DNA from: Ophiodon elongatus
Lineage: Eukaryota; Chordata; Actinopteri; Perciformes; Hexagrammidae
Direction: 5' to 3'
Assembly: GCA_016806645.1 (NCBI GenBank)
Contig: JACSYO010000527.1
Location: 1,579,501 to 1,643,500 of the forward strand
Length of the DNA: 64,000 nucleotides
Shown here: positions 23,681-37,580 of the stretch, piece by piece
How the letters are laid out: each line of letters opens with the position of its first letter
How positions within the stretch are numbered: the stretch's first letter is position 1
Made by a program: the position numbers and the translations under genes
The notes under the pieces: model-generated
The model's input: only the letters and a program-made list of their open reading frames with translations
What the model was told of the DNA's origin: nothing
The model's database searches: none

Positions 23681-26600
23681 AATATATATACATACAGTAT
23701 ATGTCCTCATCCACTTCAGTGCATCGTGGCATAATTCTGCTGAACATTTTCTGAATTGTAATGCGGCAACATGATTCTGATGAGGACAGAAACTGAAACA
23801 TCAGAAACTGAAACATAACAAAACTTAAAGAGATAGACTTCTGAGTTACTGGTTACCTTGAGACGGGATCCCCCAACAGCAGCGTATGGCTTTTGGTAGT
23901 GATTCCCAGATCCTTCCACTTGGGGCCCTCGGGGGCCACTGACATCCACCATCACCTCTCTGTCTCTCCGTCACCTCTCCTGTGCACTGTCTCTCTTAAG
24001 TAAACAAATTAAAAGGATTTGCATCATATCAGCATAATATCAATTTAAATAACGAAGGTATTATAATTTGTTTTTTTGACACTTGACCTTCTGCATGACA
24101 GGACCTCGAGATCAGGCCCTGGTCGATTCAATTTACATCTATGTGGTGAATTAACAAATTATTATTTATAATCACAAATAAATGGGAAGGTAATCAAATT
24201 CAGCACAAACGATACGCTGCAAACCCAACAATAAAAATAAAAATTGAATAGTAAAAGAATGTAGATTATAGTTGATTGAAAGTAATACCATCCCAGAATA
24301 ATATTGGGCATTGTAACTAAACAAATTATATTTAATCATTTTAAATATGTTGCATTTGAGATTACGAGCATTGTTTTAAGTCACTCTGCAGGACCACTTT
24401 ATTTTTCACTATCAATTTTCAGAAAATGTCTGATGCCGCGATACTTTAATGTGGCATGAGTAAAGTCGTGTTCATGATCCAGCTTTGTTTTGTGATACTT
24501 TACACCAAAAGATGCAGAAGAAATAAGACCGAATAAACGTGTAATGAAAAGATTGTCTTTCTACAAACAGCAGCGGCTCGCTGCCGTTTGTCATTCTGTA
24601 TTTTGTTCTTCAATTTTGAACCGTGGCTCAGTTTTGTCAGGTAATTTTCCCGCCAGCGTCCAGCCAACAGAAGGATTTCATTTTTATTATGTGTCCCAAT
24701 TAGTGGCGACGGCAAGATGCTCTTCACTGCCGTCCCAGCCTGTGATTTATCCAGATAAGACCCGCGTATTATTACATAAACGTCCGGCCAGCACAGCTTT
24801 CAGCCTCACAGTCCAATAAACAAAGGGTTACGGGGCTGACAATTTGTTCATCAGAGAGCGAGCGGCCCCTCGCTGTGCCTGTAATCATCTGACGGGGTCC
24901 CTCCACGACGGCAATCAGACACGGAGCCAGTTCAGACACAACGCTGGTCTCCCTCCAACTTCCTACATTTCCTCCTCTCTGAACCGAGCAGGGGAAAAGA
25001 AAACTGCATGTTTAAGTCGAGCTGCGGTTCCGCTAGTGGCCACTAGATGGTGGTTACAAGACGAAATCTGACTCTCTTGGAGTGAGGAAAACTCAACAAC
25101 ACTTTCTTTTTATTTGGATTTTTGGTTTGCATGAGAGTAATCTTGGCTCCTGGAGACATTTGGAACCAACTGGTTTCCTCGAGGGCAACACACACACTAA
25201 TGACGGTGTACAACATCTGCTCACTGTTTTATGTAACTGCCACGCATACATCTGTAATGATGTACATCACTCTCCAATTTGCCTGTCTCGATGGCCCAGA
25301 AAGACTGAAATTCGATCACATTCCCTCCCCAGACTAGCGCATGCTGTCGGCCCACAGTGTGAGTTTATAGATTCACTGAGTTGTCCTGGAGGGTGGAGCG
25401 GGTGTAGAGTTGATTTAGCATAAAGTACAACTGATGCTTGTGGGGATGTCATTAGTTTTGTAGGTGTTTGGTCAAACCGAAGGATTAGCATTGGGAGCTG
25501 CCGGCACTAGATCGAAAGTCTGGAGATGACCAAAGTTAAGACCAAAGAATTTTATGATTTAATTTTTATCGCTCTCTCCGCAATGTTGGTTGACGATGGT
25601 TCTTAATATTGTTAATAGGCTGCCGTAAATACACAGGTACATTTTATAATTTTTTTTTTACAGTACTACAAATGTCCCGTGATCTTTGAACTTGAATCCG
25701 TTCCTGTTTTCACATCCCTTCTCTAGTAGGCTACCTGTGTATTCATGCCAAAGATCACGCAGATCTGAGGTTTAGAAAACTTGATTTATGGTTCAGAAAT
25801 TTATTCGAAGGCACTCACGGCCTCCATCAAACATTTATTCGACTGCCCAGCAACATGACTAAACCTCACATCATTCACCTGTGAATGTGAAGTGCCTTAA
25901 ATTCAGCAGCTTCGCCGAGTCAGCGTAAAAGGACGTGAGCTGTTGAAGGAGCAGGGAGCCGACTTGATTGGTATTCGAGGAGACCCCCCCACCCCCCCGA
26001 CCCCCCACCGATCCCCGTGGCCGACTGGACGGAGACACCAGCAACTGAAATGCATTCGAGCACAAGTCGGGCGACGCGAAGCCACAAAAGCGAATGTGAC
26101 ATCTTCCGTTATTGTTGCCCTGCCCACACGTGTCGCTGTCAGTTCACATCGGTGCTGGAATCGGGGCTGCGGCCTGATGCAGATGTGAGGAGTCGTCCAC
26201 AGAAATTAGATATGAGCGGTAACTCTGGATCGAGCACGAAGGCCCGCTGTGGGAATAAAGCTGCTTGTCTCTCTTTTTTTTTCTTTTTCTCGGAACGGTT
26301 CTACTGTCTGGGTGAATTTTCTCATTTCATACTTTATCCACCTGAAACGCTCCTGTGTCTCTATTTCTCCGTCTGATCTCCACCTGTGGCCACCGTCTTT
26401 CCCTGTCGTTATTTCTTTCTTTTGGTCTGTCGACTTGTCACTTTTGGCTTTTATCGGCCTCTGTTCTTCCCTTCATGTCTCCTCCGCTCCCCTTCTTCTT
26501 TTTACATCGTCGCTGGGTCTTTTACCTCAGCCCTCCCTGTCTCCGTTGTCCCGTTGGATTAGAGTCCCATCGTCTGCGCTCCACTTCGAATTCATCTAAC

Positions 26601-27639
26601 ATTAGTCGTTACTTTCTCCTTCTTCTTCTTCTTCAACTTGGCATGTTGCTCTTCACGCATTCGACTAGATCTGTGGTCTCTCTACGTTCGTTTGAGGTTG
26701 CCATTCATTTTTGTTTTCATAAAAATAAACTTAAAAGAACCAATCATAACAAGCATAACCTCCGTATAGAAATATAAAACACATATAGGGGAGACTGAGG
26801 AGAAAATGATGAAATGAAAACCCCTTTTAGATCACATCCTGGCAGCATAGCGTCTTGCTTATAACAGTTTGATTCATGAATATAGAAGTTGGTCTAAATA
26901 ACAACTAAATGAATTAAATAAACTTCCAGTCATGATTAATGGATTTCTTAAGAAGTGATGCTAATTGTGGGTTGATAAGATCAGCCATGACATCACGTCC
27001 TTCCCCCTCTTGTGTCTGGTTTTTTTCCCCCCGGATTGCCTCATCATTAATTTGCCAGAAATGATCCAGCAAAGCTTTAACACGAGTCCTCAACTCAAAC
27101 CAGAAATAAGTGTCGACCCTGCACAAGCTGGACCTTGATAAAACCTGGACAGCAGTGTGGATAGATTATAAGGATTGCCATAGTGCATCTCTGGACCTCT
27201 TTATCCCCCCTCCTCTCCTCCCTCTCCTCCCCCTCTCCCTCTGCCCACATCTCATTTTCTCTGCTCTCCATTATTATCTCTCTTCTCATCACCTCCGCTC
27301 AGCGATCGGCCCATCTGCTCATCCCTCACTCCGTTTTCTTTCTTTCAACCTGGTATCTATTGTCCAATTTATACTTGCTTTAAAAGCCTCTATCTGACAT
27401 TGTCCTCCCATAAATCTGTGAGATTATTATCACTTTGGATAACGTGGAAGGGAACGCCGTGCGGTCCGGGCAAACCTTAGCATCCTTTGAGTACCGAGTA
27501 CGCTGCCTTGGGCCTTCAAACGAAATTATAAAATGTTGTAAAACATTTGCACTTGTCATCAATTTTCTTTTGCGTGATGTTGCATGTAAGTGTTCACATA
27601 TCGACGAGTCACATTATCTGATAAGACAATATTATACTG
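23681..27639. other. non-coding flank, no gene recognised
   Basis: No recognisable exon was found. The stretch 24,560–25,080 is moderately GC-rich and non-repetitive. A C-rich run with CCCCCCACCCCCCCGACC lies near 25,985. 27,195–27,260 is a CT-rich pyrimidine tract. Confidence 0.5.
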
Positions 27640-27712
27640 CAGATATAAACAATGTTATACTGCAGATATAAACAATATCATACTGCAGATATAAACAATA
27701 TTATACCGCAGA
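27640..27712. repeat. 23-bp tandem repeat, about 3.2 units
   Basis: The unit ATACTGCAGATATAAACAAT + ATT repeats with a 23-bp period. The CTGCAG core is lost in the last partial unit (CCGCAG). Confidence 0.9.
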
Positions 27713-29814
27713 TGTCATTACTGGCCGTGGTCCATGTTGATAGTGGTTGGCCGACCGGTTGCCATCCACAGAGCCACATATTGTTTTAAACATAACTGTC
27801 AGAACAGGGATTTTTCAGCCTCCTTTCTCTTCAGATTTCAGCAATTACAGATCATACTAATTTGAGTTTGGCGCATAATAATCAGAGAATTTGACGACCT
27901 CGAGGTTGAGAATGTTGAGAATGTTATTTTAGGCCCAAATTAACCAAAACCTTTGTTTGAATTCACAACGTGAACCACGTGTTTACCGCAACCCGTCGGT
28001 TAGAGAGCGATGCCAGGACGCTCTCACAAAGCCTTAACTTGTGACGAGTTAAAGTGAGACTGTGTCAAATTTTGAGTTTCTGAGGATTCAGTTCAACTCA
28101 CTGGATCGAAGCTCGGTGATTAGGAGACTTAACCCGCGTGGTTGGAACTGAAGCGGCTCCAGGAGTAAATCTGCATCCTCTTACTTCCCAGGCAATATTT
28201 AAATGTCAAACTTACCTCCTGTTTCTAGTCGCGCCTCCTCGTAATCCTTTCATGCAGAGGAGAAGGATTACTCACTCCTCAAGTCATTAGCATATGTAGA
28301 CGTCACGCCCCTTCAGCAACATTTCTCCAAACTCCGCTCAGAGTGCACATCCAGACTCCAGCTAAACCTTTATCTCCACTCTGCCGTCTTAAGCGACCGG
28401 GACGATGATGAATGATGATTTCTCCCCGTAGCTGCAGTTCTAGTCGGAGAAGAATCAATGCAAAGTCGTTGGAGACTCATCCCGCTCTTTGTATGCCCGC
28501 CACAGCGCAGCCACAATGACCACGAGAGAATCACAACGGGGATTCATCAATCAGAACCAGCTGAAAGAAAAAGGAAGAAGAAAAAAGAAGAAAAAAGATG
28601 GAAAAAAAAAAGCGCATCAGTATATCGGCGTGTGTAATGATTCTAAAAACAAATGTTCAGACCTTTTATCTAATCAATGCGAGGGTATAAAACTCACTTG
28701 TCTTGTCGTCCTCACCTTGGGAGCCGCACAGTCCTCAACAACCACACTGCTGTCAGAGATCATTTGAGGAAACTCACAGATTAATGTGTACGTCGTGGAT
28801 TTATGTCCGTTTACTTTATACTGTGAAGTGTTGGTTCACTTTGTTCATTCGTGCCGTTCAAACTCTGCTCGCACCGAATGAAAACGACACGTTAAAATGT
28901 GATTCTGTCTTCTTTTTATGTGTGTTTTGTTCCGACGTGGGGTAATCAAGGTCCTTTCCATGTTTCCTTCCACATGTTTTCCTCTTGAAGGCCTTCTATC
29001 TACGATGAGCGCGCTCGTTCAACCGTAAAAACGTCTCTTTGAAAGCGCTGTTCAAAGTGGAGGGATGCAAGATGAGTAAAATGGAGCATTTAAAATAAAT
29101 ACTAAATGGACACAGAACCCACAAAGGCCCACTGAGACTTTTTGTGGTGCTCAATTTGGGAATATGCATCACTAAAGGCACAATATCAACAGATTCCGTT
29201 TGAATTCATTCAAATAATTTTGTCATTACTCATGCCCTCTCCTGTGGAGTTCAGCCCAAAAAAACTAGTTGGTTAGGTTGAGGAAAACATTGTGGTTTAT
29301 GTTAAAATAAAGATTATTTTTTTTACGTGACATGTCTTATGTAGTTTGCGTTAGCTAAGTACATAAGTTATGAAACAAAAGTTGACTTTTGGTTGTCTCC
29401 TGACTGAAAGTCCTGTTTGTTTGACCCCTCCACCCACCTACCCTGACCTCCACCCACCCTGAACCTGACCTCCACCCAAGTGGACTCTTTGTGCTCCATC
29501 AATATCTCGATGGAAGCCCTGCACGTCCTGGTTCGCGATTACGTGGGTTGTATATTGACATAATTGCGGTGCATTACTTCTCGTAGGTACAAGTACGAAC
29601 GTTGAATGAGAACAGCCGGCTCTACACATACAACATGCATAAATGGATTTATTTATTTTAGTCACAATGTGGGTTAACACTTGTTATCACCATTAAAAGT
29701 TGTTCCTGGCGAACATGTGTAGAGTTGCCCATTTACACAGCCAGCAGACACAGAGCGACAGCATTGATTTGGCAAATACAAGTCCAATATCAACTTTCCT
29801 AACTCCTAGTGTTG
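27713..29814. other. non-coding flank, no gene recognised
   Basis: No coding exon was supported. A purine-rich stretch lies at 28,560–28,610, and a CTCCACCCA-type short duplication at 29,428–29,480. Confidence 0.5.
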
Positions 29815-30060
29815 CTCTCTAACTCCCGAGGGAAATATCTGGCGATTTAGCTGCTTAAATGCTCCCCGATGTTCACCAGCTATTGCTAAGTTTATCTGTC
29901 TGCTGTCTGGTGCTGGGCAGGTAACATGTAGTGGATTTATTAGAGCTTTTTTTATGAAAACATCAGTGCGCTGCCTTGGAAACGGGGGTTGATGAAAGAC
30001 GGAAGAGTGAACCAAAACAATAAACCTGTGAGCTGTAAAACCAAAACAATGAACTGAAAA
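29815..30060 (+). repeat. fish interspersed repeat, copy 1
   Basis: The words GATGTTCACCAGCTATTGCT, CTGTCTGCTGTCTGGTGC, GGGCAGGTAACATG, GGATTTATTAGAGC and CCAAAACAATGAACTG are shared, with divergence, with 34,845–35,060 and 43,575–43,715. I recognise this as a short dispersed repeat common in percomorph genomes. Confidence 0.65.
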
Positions 30061-33000
30061 TGAAGTCATTTGACACGTTAATATAAAACATATTGATTTG
30101 TTCAGCTGTAACCAAATGCCTGTTGAGCTCTCGGAGGAAATCGCAGTGCTGCATAGTAGCATAAGGCTATTAAAAACCCCTGTGCATGTGGAAAATATTT
30201 TTTTTATTTAAAAATGTTTCTGCATCAGCGAGAGCATGTGTGGTGTATCTTTTGCCCGGCTCACAAACGTGTTTCTAACCAGAAGGCCACATAGGTTGGA
30301 GGTCGGAGCGGGTCAGACGAACACAGGACTTCCACCAAAGAGGCCGCTGTTCATGTCCAGTGTGAAAAAAAAAGAAATCAATGTGGAATTATTTTAATTT
30401 ATGTCCATAACTTAAAGCTACTGCAATGAATTTTCAATCAGTATGATTTTGGCGGTCCCTGTGGACAAAAGCGGTAGTGTCTCTGAGCACCAGATTTCCT
30501 TTAGAAAACCATTAATTTTACTGCAGCAGGTTCAGATAGCCTCCAGCAATATGGCTGGCATGGTTTACTAAACATAACCAAATTTTGTTGTATTATTATT
30601 GTTGTTAACCACATGTTTAAAACTGAAATTGTAATCAAGGAAAACACATGTTTGCCTCTAACCATAATTGAAAGTGCAGTTTAGTTGTTTTGGAATGCAC
30701 TTTTGTGGGAGACGGGGTTGGTAATGGGGACATGGATACAGATGTCAGCGGTTTAGAGGACAGCTGAGCACAATAAAGCCAACCAAAGGAAAACTAAGCC
30801 TATAATGTGGACTAGCGTTCATATTCAGCATCATCCTCCTCCATTTGTTTTTCATTGGTATTCTTTTCCTATTTCTCTGAAACAGGGATGTTGTGCCTCC
30901 GTTTGCTCTCCACCGCTCTAACGAACGACCAATCGATGAGGACGGGGCGGCCTCGGCTCGAGCCCGGTGTCATTTAGAATTTCGTGGACCGACCTGTCCG
31001 CCTGTCCGCCTGTCTGCCTGTCCGCCTGTCCGCCTGTCTGCCTGTCCGCCCGTCTGTGGAGCTTGTTAGTTTGTTTTGAAGTGAGGTTTGGCCGGTGATG
31101 TATTAACTCTAAGACTGGGGTTGCGTTCTCCTTCACCGACACAAGACCCAAGGGAACAAGATTGTGGTGCAGAGGGCCGGCAGCTGAGCGAGAAGAAGAG
31201 GTAGGGGGAGCCGTGCTGCAGTGGTATGGTTTCCCTTGGCGTGGTGCGTTTCTGCTGAACTGATGACTTTTTCATTCGTCATTATCAGATATTACAACCT
31301 CATGTTTTACACAGGCTTTGTGTCGACCTCGGTAACCACGCTTTTTGTGAAAAAGTATATAAAAGTGTTGATGCAGATGAATATGAATGGGAAAACTTCT
31401 GTTGTCGGGTCAGGTGACCATATTTTCAAAACCCCCCCCCAAACCGGGACCCTTCATGTGAATGTACTTTTGCAGTGTGCGCAGAACGCAGCGTCTTCAT
31501 ATCCAGGTACTTGAAGGACGAGCAAACCTTCTGTAGCTCTTCAGAAAAGACCGACAGGCTCTGTCTGAGAGAGTCGCGAGCGTCAAAGAGGGAGAGCGTC
31601 ATAGCAACAGCGTCATAGCAACAGGCTTGACAAGGACAAGTTGATCGATTGTCACACATACAGATAAGTCGGCGTTGAATTCAGACGTGTGGTGTATTGT
31701 TGATGTTTTTACATTTGGTTAGGTAATAGTGAGTAGAATGTAAGCGGCAAAAAAACGGTGGAGTTATCTAAATAAATAATTTGTTGCATTGAATTGTATC
31801 TGTTTGCAATTATAAACTAAACTATTTATATATATATATATATATATAAAAAAAAAAAATTGAATTTCCTTTAAGTGTCCTAGTTTGAGTACGTGGGACC
31901 TTTCCTGCACCTCCTCCTCTTCGCCACCCTAAACTTCTTGGTTTCTCTCCATCTAATTCTCTCCTACGATGGCAGGACAGCCAAAAATAGGACCCGGAGG
32001 TTAAATCTCTCAGATCCGCCCTTCCCTCTGAAAATGTGACACGCAGTCATTCAAACATCTTTCCATTTTACTGCGTACTTATAGGGAGCAGTGGACTCTG
32101 TGAGAGAGAGAGAGAGGGAGAGAGAGAGAGAGAGAGAATTGGATTTTATATAATAGTGCTGAGCCCAATAAAGGAACTTAATGGATATCTTCAGTGAACA
32201 CTGTGCTAATGTAATAGCCTGATCTCTGTCTCAGTTACAGCTCATGAGTCTGAGGGAATGCTGATTATTTGCTAATTAACTGAAAATAAATATGGATGGT
32301 GAAACCACTTTGCAGAAAAATAACCTGCTGATAACACAAAGGTAGTTCGCACATTCAGAGAAATGTAAAAAAAAAAAAAATGCGGTTTCAATAATAATAC
32401 AACAAATAAAAAAAAAAGCCATTTAATTAGCAATTTACTGTTAAACTGTTCTCCATTTGCTGCGACCGTGCAGTTATGCGAAAGCTGCAATAACATGGAG
32501 CTCCGAGGGTTCTCACGGTCTTACCAAACCAAAATGGTCTCCCCGTTTCAGAGCCGCTGTGACAACTTGAGCATTATGTGACGTCCCGGGAGACTCGGGA
32601 GAAATGGGCCAACTTGCAAAAGCAATATCGCTCCAGCCACGAATAAATCACCGAAACCTGAAAGCTATCAGAGTTAGCGGGTTGCCAGGGGAAATGATTA
32701 TGGGATTAACGTTTGGGGAAAGTGTGTTTTTGCAGCATCAGTCACCGAAGCGATTAAAGTAATACAAAACCTTCAACAAGAAGTGACGGGGGGAGGAAAT
32801 AAAGCTCTGGGCAGCCCGAGTTCTTTATTAAAGGCGATTGGGGTCCGGAATGAGCCGCCTCTCTGTCCACCTGGTGCGTCCTCGTCTCCAAGTGGAGCTC
32901 TTGTTAATGTTCTGCTGGTAAAGTTCACATGAGGAAACCTTGCATTTGGTTAAATTAAAGAAATCTGTAAGGCACCAGATTAATTTTTGCATTGTATTGC

Positions 33001-33869
33001 TTTCGACCCGTGTGCAAAGGCCTTTACTTTGAGGCACGTTAGGCCAAAACGGACGAGTACGCAGAACCTCGTGTACGCCGGAAGTATGACTTTGACTTAA
33101 AGGGTCAAAGGTCAATCATCAGCTCTACTCTGTGTCAGTACTTTGCATTGCTTTGAGTTAAATGCTAACAGTGTTGAGATGATGGAGTTCAACCTCTCTG
33201 GTTGAAAGTGTCACCCTTGTTTGACCCCTGTGACCTTTTACACCTGTAACCCCAATGGTAACATCACACCTGTACATCACCGCGGCGAGGAGAGACGTTA
33301 CCGCTCCATGAAAATATTGTTCTCTTTAGACCACCAGGGGTTTAAGTTACTCTTTTAAAACATGATTCGGGTGTTTGAAATATAGTTTTGTAGACTTTTG
33401 GGAAGCAAAACATAGCAGGAAACATTCTTTACCCACAAAATTGAGCCACACATTTCATAAAGAAAAGTTACAAACACTGAAGAAGTTTGCAGAAAAGTTG
33501 ATTCAGCTTCTGAATCTTTTTAAAACTAAAACATCCAACATGTTTGATTGTCTTTTACTAGTTTCCTCCTATAGAATTATATTATATTAATATATATATA
33601 TATATATATGAACATTGAGTTACACATTTTCATAAACCATTTGTAGTTTTCAGGTTTGTTAACACAGTGATCGGTCGTTCTGCAATGTTTGCAAGTTTTT
33701 TTGTTTAGTTTTAAGAGGTGAACATGCATACTGTATATTTCACGTGTTAACATGTAATGCTACAGGTTTTTTTTGACAAAAACTAAGACTGGCTTTTCCA
33801 ACGTGGTGGAGTGTTTTCATCACTGTATTTATCAAGTTTGTATTTAATTAATCTTCTCAGACACGTTTT
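30061..33869. other. non-coding sequence between the flank and the inferred galnt10 3' end
   Basis: It contains an 8-bp CCTGTCCG-type tandem repeat (30,995–31,058), a C run (31,431–31,439), a TA repeat (31,827–31,848), a GA-rich stretch (32,102–32,139) and another TA repeat (33,590–33,609). No exon was recognised. Confidence 0.55.
30995..31058. repeat. 8-bp tandem repeat CCTGTCCG/CCTGTCTG
   Basis: About eight units alternate CCTGTCCG and CCTGTCTG with a regular pattern (two CCG units per CTG unit). Confidence 0.9.
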
Positions 33870-33889
33870 CATCCAAATATAGAAACCTT

Positions 33890-33895
33890 TTTATT
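33890..33895 (-). terminator. candidate poly(A) signal AATAAA for galnt10
   Basis: The minus-strand hexamer AATAAA follows TTGTAAA and lies in a low-GC segment after about 120 nt of AU-rich sequence. Cleavage would be expected near 33,865–33,880. An ATTAAA variant lies slightly further along, near 33,843–33,848. Confidence 0.4.
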
Positions 33896-34507
33896 TTACA
33901 ATTTTCAGCAAAAATATCATACAATTCCAGTTTAATTGTACAGTTTGTTAAATATCTAAATACACTTTTACAGTTGCGAAGTCAGTAGAAAAAAATATTG
34001 GAGATTTTTTTTCGTATGGAGATACAAAATGTACACTTCCCTTCACACACGGACACAACATGGTGTGACTGACCGACGCCAGCTGCCGACATTAAAAACC
34101 TTTACGCTTATAAAATACGACTTCTTTACACTGCTCACCGAATTTCAGTACACCTCAATAAAAAGTATTTTTATATCACAGCAAAAAAAAAAAAAAAAAT
34201 GACGGCACAGTTACAATGGATTTACTCCAAAAACTGTGGAGAAGTATTGTGTTAATTAATACTCTTAACCACAGTGGATAAAAGCTGGAATAAAGCAAAT
34301 GTAAACAGACACCATTTAGAACGAATCTAAGTTTGATGTAATAAAAACATACTTTACATGTGCAATGGAAAGGTACGACGTACTCTGAAAAGGTTACAAT
34401 TAATCAACTTTACTTCAAGGGATACAGTTAGCAACATCTTGGGCAATGGATCGGTCCAATTTCCCCACAGAGAGCAAATCAATTCTATTTCTGCAGTAAA
34501 CAATGAC

Positions 34508-34534
34508 TTGTTGTTGTTGTTGTTGTTGTTGTTG
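34508..34534. repeat. (TTG)n trinucleotide repeat
   Basis: Eight to nine uninterrupted TTG/TGT units. In the galnt10 transcript it would read (CAA)n. Confidence 0.9.
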
Positions 34535-34844
34535 CTGTCGAGCACAGCGATGGCGCAGACATTTAGACACACTTTGACATCCTCCGGTTCTCTTCAGATC
34601 TCCTGGATTTTTTTTTTTTGTCGTCACTGTTGTTTCTCGAAGAGACTTTAATAAAGAGAGCTGCACCGACTGAACGCCGGCCGCAGGAACTGCGAGCTGT
34701 GCAATTTGGTAAGTAATTACCAAAAGGTGGCTGCACTCTGTAAACCAGCAACGAGAGCTCGGCAGGAAGCCAGATACAGAGTACAACCTCCTACTGAGCT
34801 ACGACTTAAAGCTGGATTCATTGATACACTGGCCACTCGGGGGG

Positions 34845-35060
34845 CTTTCTAACGGCTAAATGTCCCACTGGTTTCACCGGCTAGTCAGTGATATGTTACC
34901 TGTCTGCTCTCTGGCGTACAGGTAACATACCGCGATCACATTGGATTTAGTGAAAACGGCTTCCTGCTGCAGCTGGAAACCGAGCTGATTAGAGGAGACG
35001 TCACAGTACATCTTCCCCAACGCCAAAACTAAACGGAGCCAAAAGAGGCTTAAAATGCTC
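34845..35060 (+). repeat. fish interspersed repeat, copy 2
   Basis: It has the same word order as 29,815–30,060: GTTTCACCGGCTAGTC, ACCTGTCTGCTCTCTGGC, CAGGTAACATAC, ATTGGATTTAGTGAAAACGG and TTCCTGCTGCAGCTGGAAAC. It lies in the inferred galnt10 3' UTR. Confidence 0.6.
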
Positions 35061-36989
35061 CGAACTAGCTAGCATGTCAGCAGAGGTTCATCTGAGATAT
35101 TTAAAAACACACTACTTACATCATCACCACCGTCACTGCCGTGCAGCTGCTTAGTGTGGCCCTTTAAATCGAAGGTTTAGCTGACAGGAAACAAGTTTAC
35201 AGTCACCAAGTTGTCATTTGAGGAAACACCGCCCAAAACGTTGCCGTGCGCATTCGGCCCTCTGACACAACTCGGTCCACAAGGACAGTGTTGGTATTAA
35301 ACAGTCGCGACAGTCCTTCGCAATAAGGTCACATGATTGAACGGTCCAGATTGCACTACTGATCCCAACAGGACAGCAACATCAGCCCAAGAGTAACAGT
35401 GTTTATAAAAAAGAACGAAGACGAGTAGAACGGTGGAGGAAAAAATAAGTTGGATCGGGGCGTGTGAACGAAGGTCAGATGGGTGGTTTAGTTTGGTCCT
35501 GGAGTGGAAACCTGGCTACATTAATGATTCAGTGGTCTGAAGCAGCAATTCCCACTCACCTCTTCACAATCTGACAAAGGACAAGTTGTCCATGCGTGTA
35601 GTGACAGAGAGGTCGGGGGGGAAGGACACCGACACCATGAGTTCAATAGAAAACTCTCATATCAGGATTGCAAAGTCAGGACCCCCCCCCCATAAGACCG
35701 GTGAAAGAAATGATGACTGATGGATTTTGCAAACAAAAATATAAGAGATGTGACATTTGTTGGTCAAATCACAGATTAGAGACATACACGACGCGTTGAT
35801 TATCAACTATATAGATTGTTATTCCCCTCTAACTTTTTTACACCGTGGGTTTTGAACGCAATTGTATTCTTTCTTCTACACCGCAGCCGTCGAGTGGCTT
35901 CACAGAACCACGACCTTCAGCCATCACTGGCGGGGAGAACAACACACGAGAAAATGGCCTGAAATCATATTCAAGACCTTTGTAGTGTCTCATGGACAAA
36001 CGGCCGCAAAAAAAAAATAAAAAATAGTCACTGAAGTCCACAGTGATGCTCAATCTGAAGCACCTGTTTTCCACTATCGAGATTTAAATTAATTGTTCAT
36101 TTGGAGAAGCTATAAACATCAGCAAAGCTACATTAGTATTGTTCAACTAAGCTAAATGTGTTGCTCAATTGAAATGACTGAAAAAAAAAACTGTAAAAAA
36201 AGATGGACATTTGAGTTAATAAGTGATAAAATCCTTCATATCGTCTGTAACATTTCACTCTAACCTGCACAGAGAAATGTAAATTCATCAAACAGATACG
36301 TCCAAGTCGGCTTCATTTGTGATTTCAAAGTACCTTGAAGGCATGTTGAGGATATGACATTTTGTTTTGGTCTATAACTGATTGTTAAAATCTAACTGAG
36401 CGCAATACCTGGAAGGGATGATTAAAATGACACGTACTATACATTGTTCTGCTCCACAAAATGGGATTAGAGGATGGGTGCAGGCGACAGACCAGAACAT
36501 CCTATGAAATCACGTTGAGCAGGAAACTAAATCATCATCAGCTGAACCGCAGGATCAAAACCAACGATAAAAGAACATTTCATTAAAAACAGAAAGGAAA
36601 ACAACAGAGATTCATAAAGAAAAGAAAGAAAAAAAAAGGTGGTAAACAACAACAATTCCCTTTCCCATATAAGTACTTTGGATTGAACGAGTGGGGAAAG
36701 ACAACAGCATCATATCGTGATTAAAAGAGAACAGAGGTCTTCTTAGGGCTATAGGTAACTCTTCAAGGCAGGAGGAAAACATGGTGGAGAAAAAGAAAAA
36801 AGTATCTTTAGCTCTATTCACAGCCAGCAGTTACACGTGTGTTCATACGAGAGTCACAGAGCCAGTGACGCCTTCCATGTCCGGCACCGGAGTCCAGGTC
36901 CACTCACGTTCAACTCCAGGAGAGAGTTTTTCGAGGAAAGTCACTTCCTGAATTGAGTGAATCAATCCTTCTGCTGGACATTTTGGACC

Positions 36990-37044
36990 CCACACGCACA
37001 CACACACGCACACACACACGCACACGCACACGCACACGCACACT
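36990..37044. repeat. CA/CGCA microsatellite
   Basis: ACGCACACACACACGCACAC-type repeats with regular CG interruptions. Confidence 0.9.
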
Positions 37045-37259
37045 TTCTGAAAAACAGACCCATCCACATAGTCTTCTTCCAACAAGGCACGAAGATTTCA
37101 TTCAAGTTTATCGTCACACAAGTGCTTTATGCATTTTAAACCCACATTCGTCTCCATCCCACAGCTACCTCGGCGAGCCCATCGAGTAATTCTCCCATTC
37201 GTCTCCCCTCCCCTCCCTTTCCCTCCTCTCCCCTCTCCTCCCTCCTGCTCGCACTGTAC

Positions 37260-37580
37260 TCTAAAGTGATGTGTCAGCTCGGCAGCCGGCCAATCGGGGG
37301 AGGGGTGGGGGGGGGGAAGGGAGGGGGGGGCGCTGCAGTGAATCAGCTGGCCTGCCAGTCACGTAGCCAGTCATCCGGCCGGCCGGGCGTCCGTTTCGCA
37401 GTCCTGCCTGCTGCTTGGCGCCGTGACGTGACCCCCGCGCTCGGCGGTCTGCGACGGGGTCGTTCCGGCGACTGATCGGCGGAGACTTGTGGAGCAGCAA
37501 CGGGCGCTCAGAGCACCACGACAACAAACAAGCCCCTGGCCTCAGAGAGCGCTCGCCTCTGAGGAATGAAAGCGGAATGT
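37260..37580. promoter_or_regulatory. CpG-rich segment with CCAAT box
   Basis: High CpG density (for example CCGGCCGGCCGGGCGTCCG and CCGTGACGTGACCCCCGCGC), a CCAAT box in GGCCAATCGG (37,287–37,296) and a CRE-like TGACGTGA. This is unusual inside a fish intergenic or 3' UTR stretch. It could be a CpG island or promoter of an unseen transcript, but no transcript can be shown. Confidence 0.3.

Noticed and set aside
26249..26777. Overlapping open frames in a pyrimidine-rich stretch
   Set aside because: Ser/Leu/Phe-rich products in several frames are explained by CT-rich composition.
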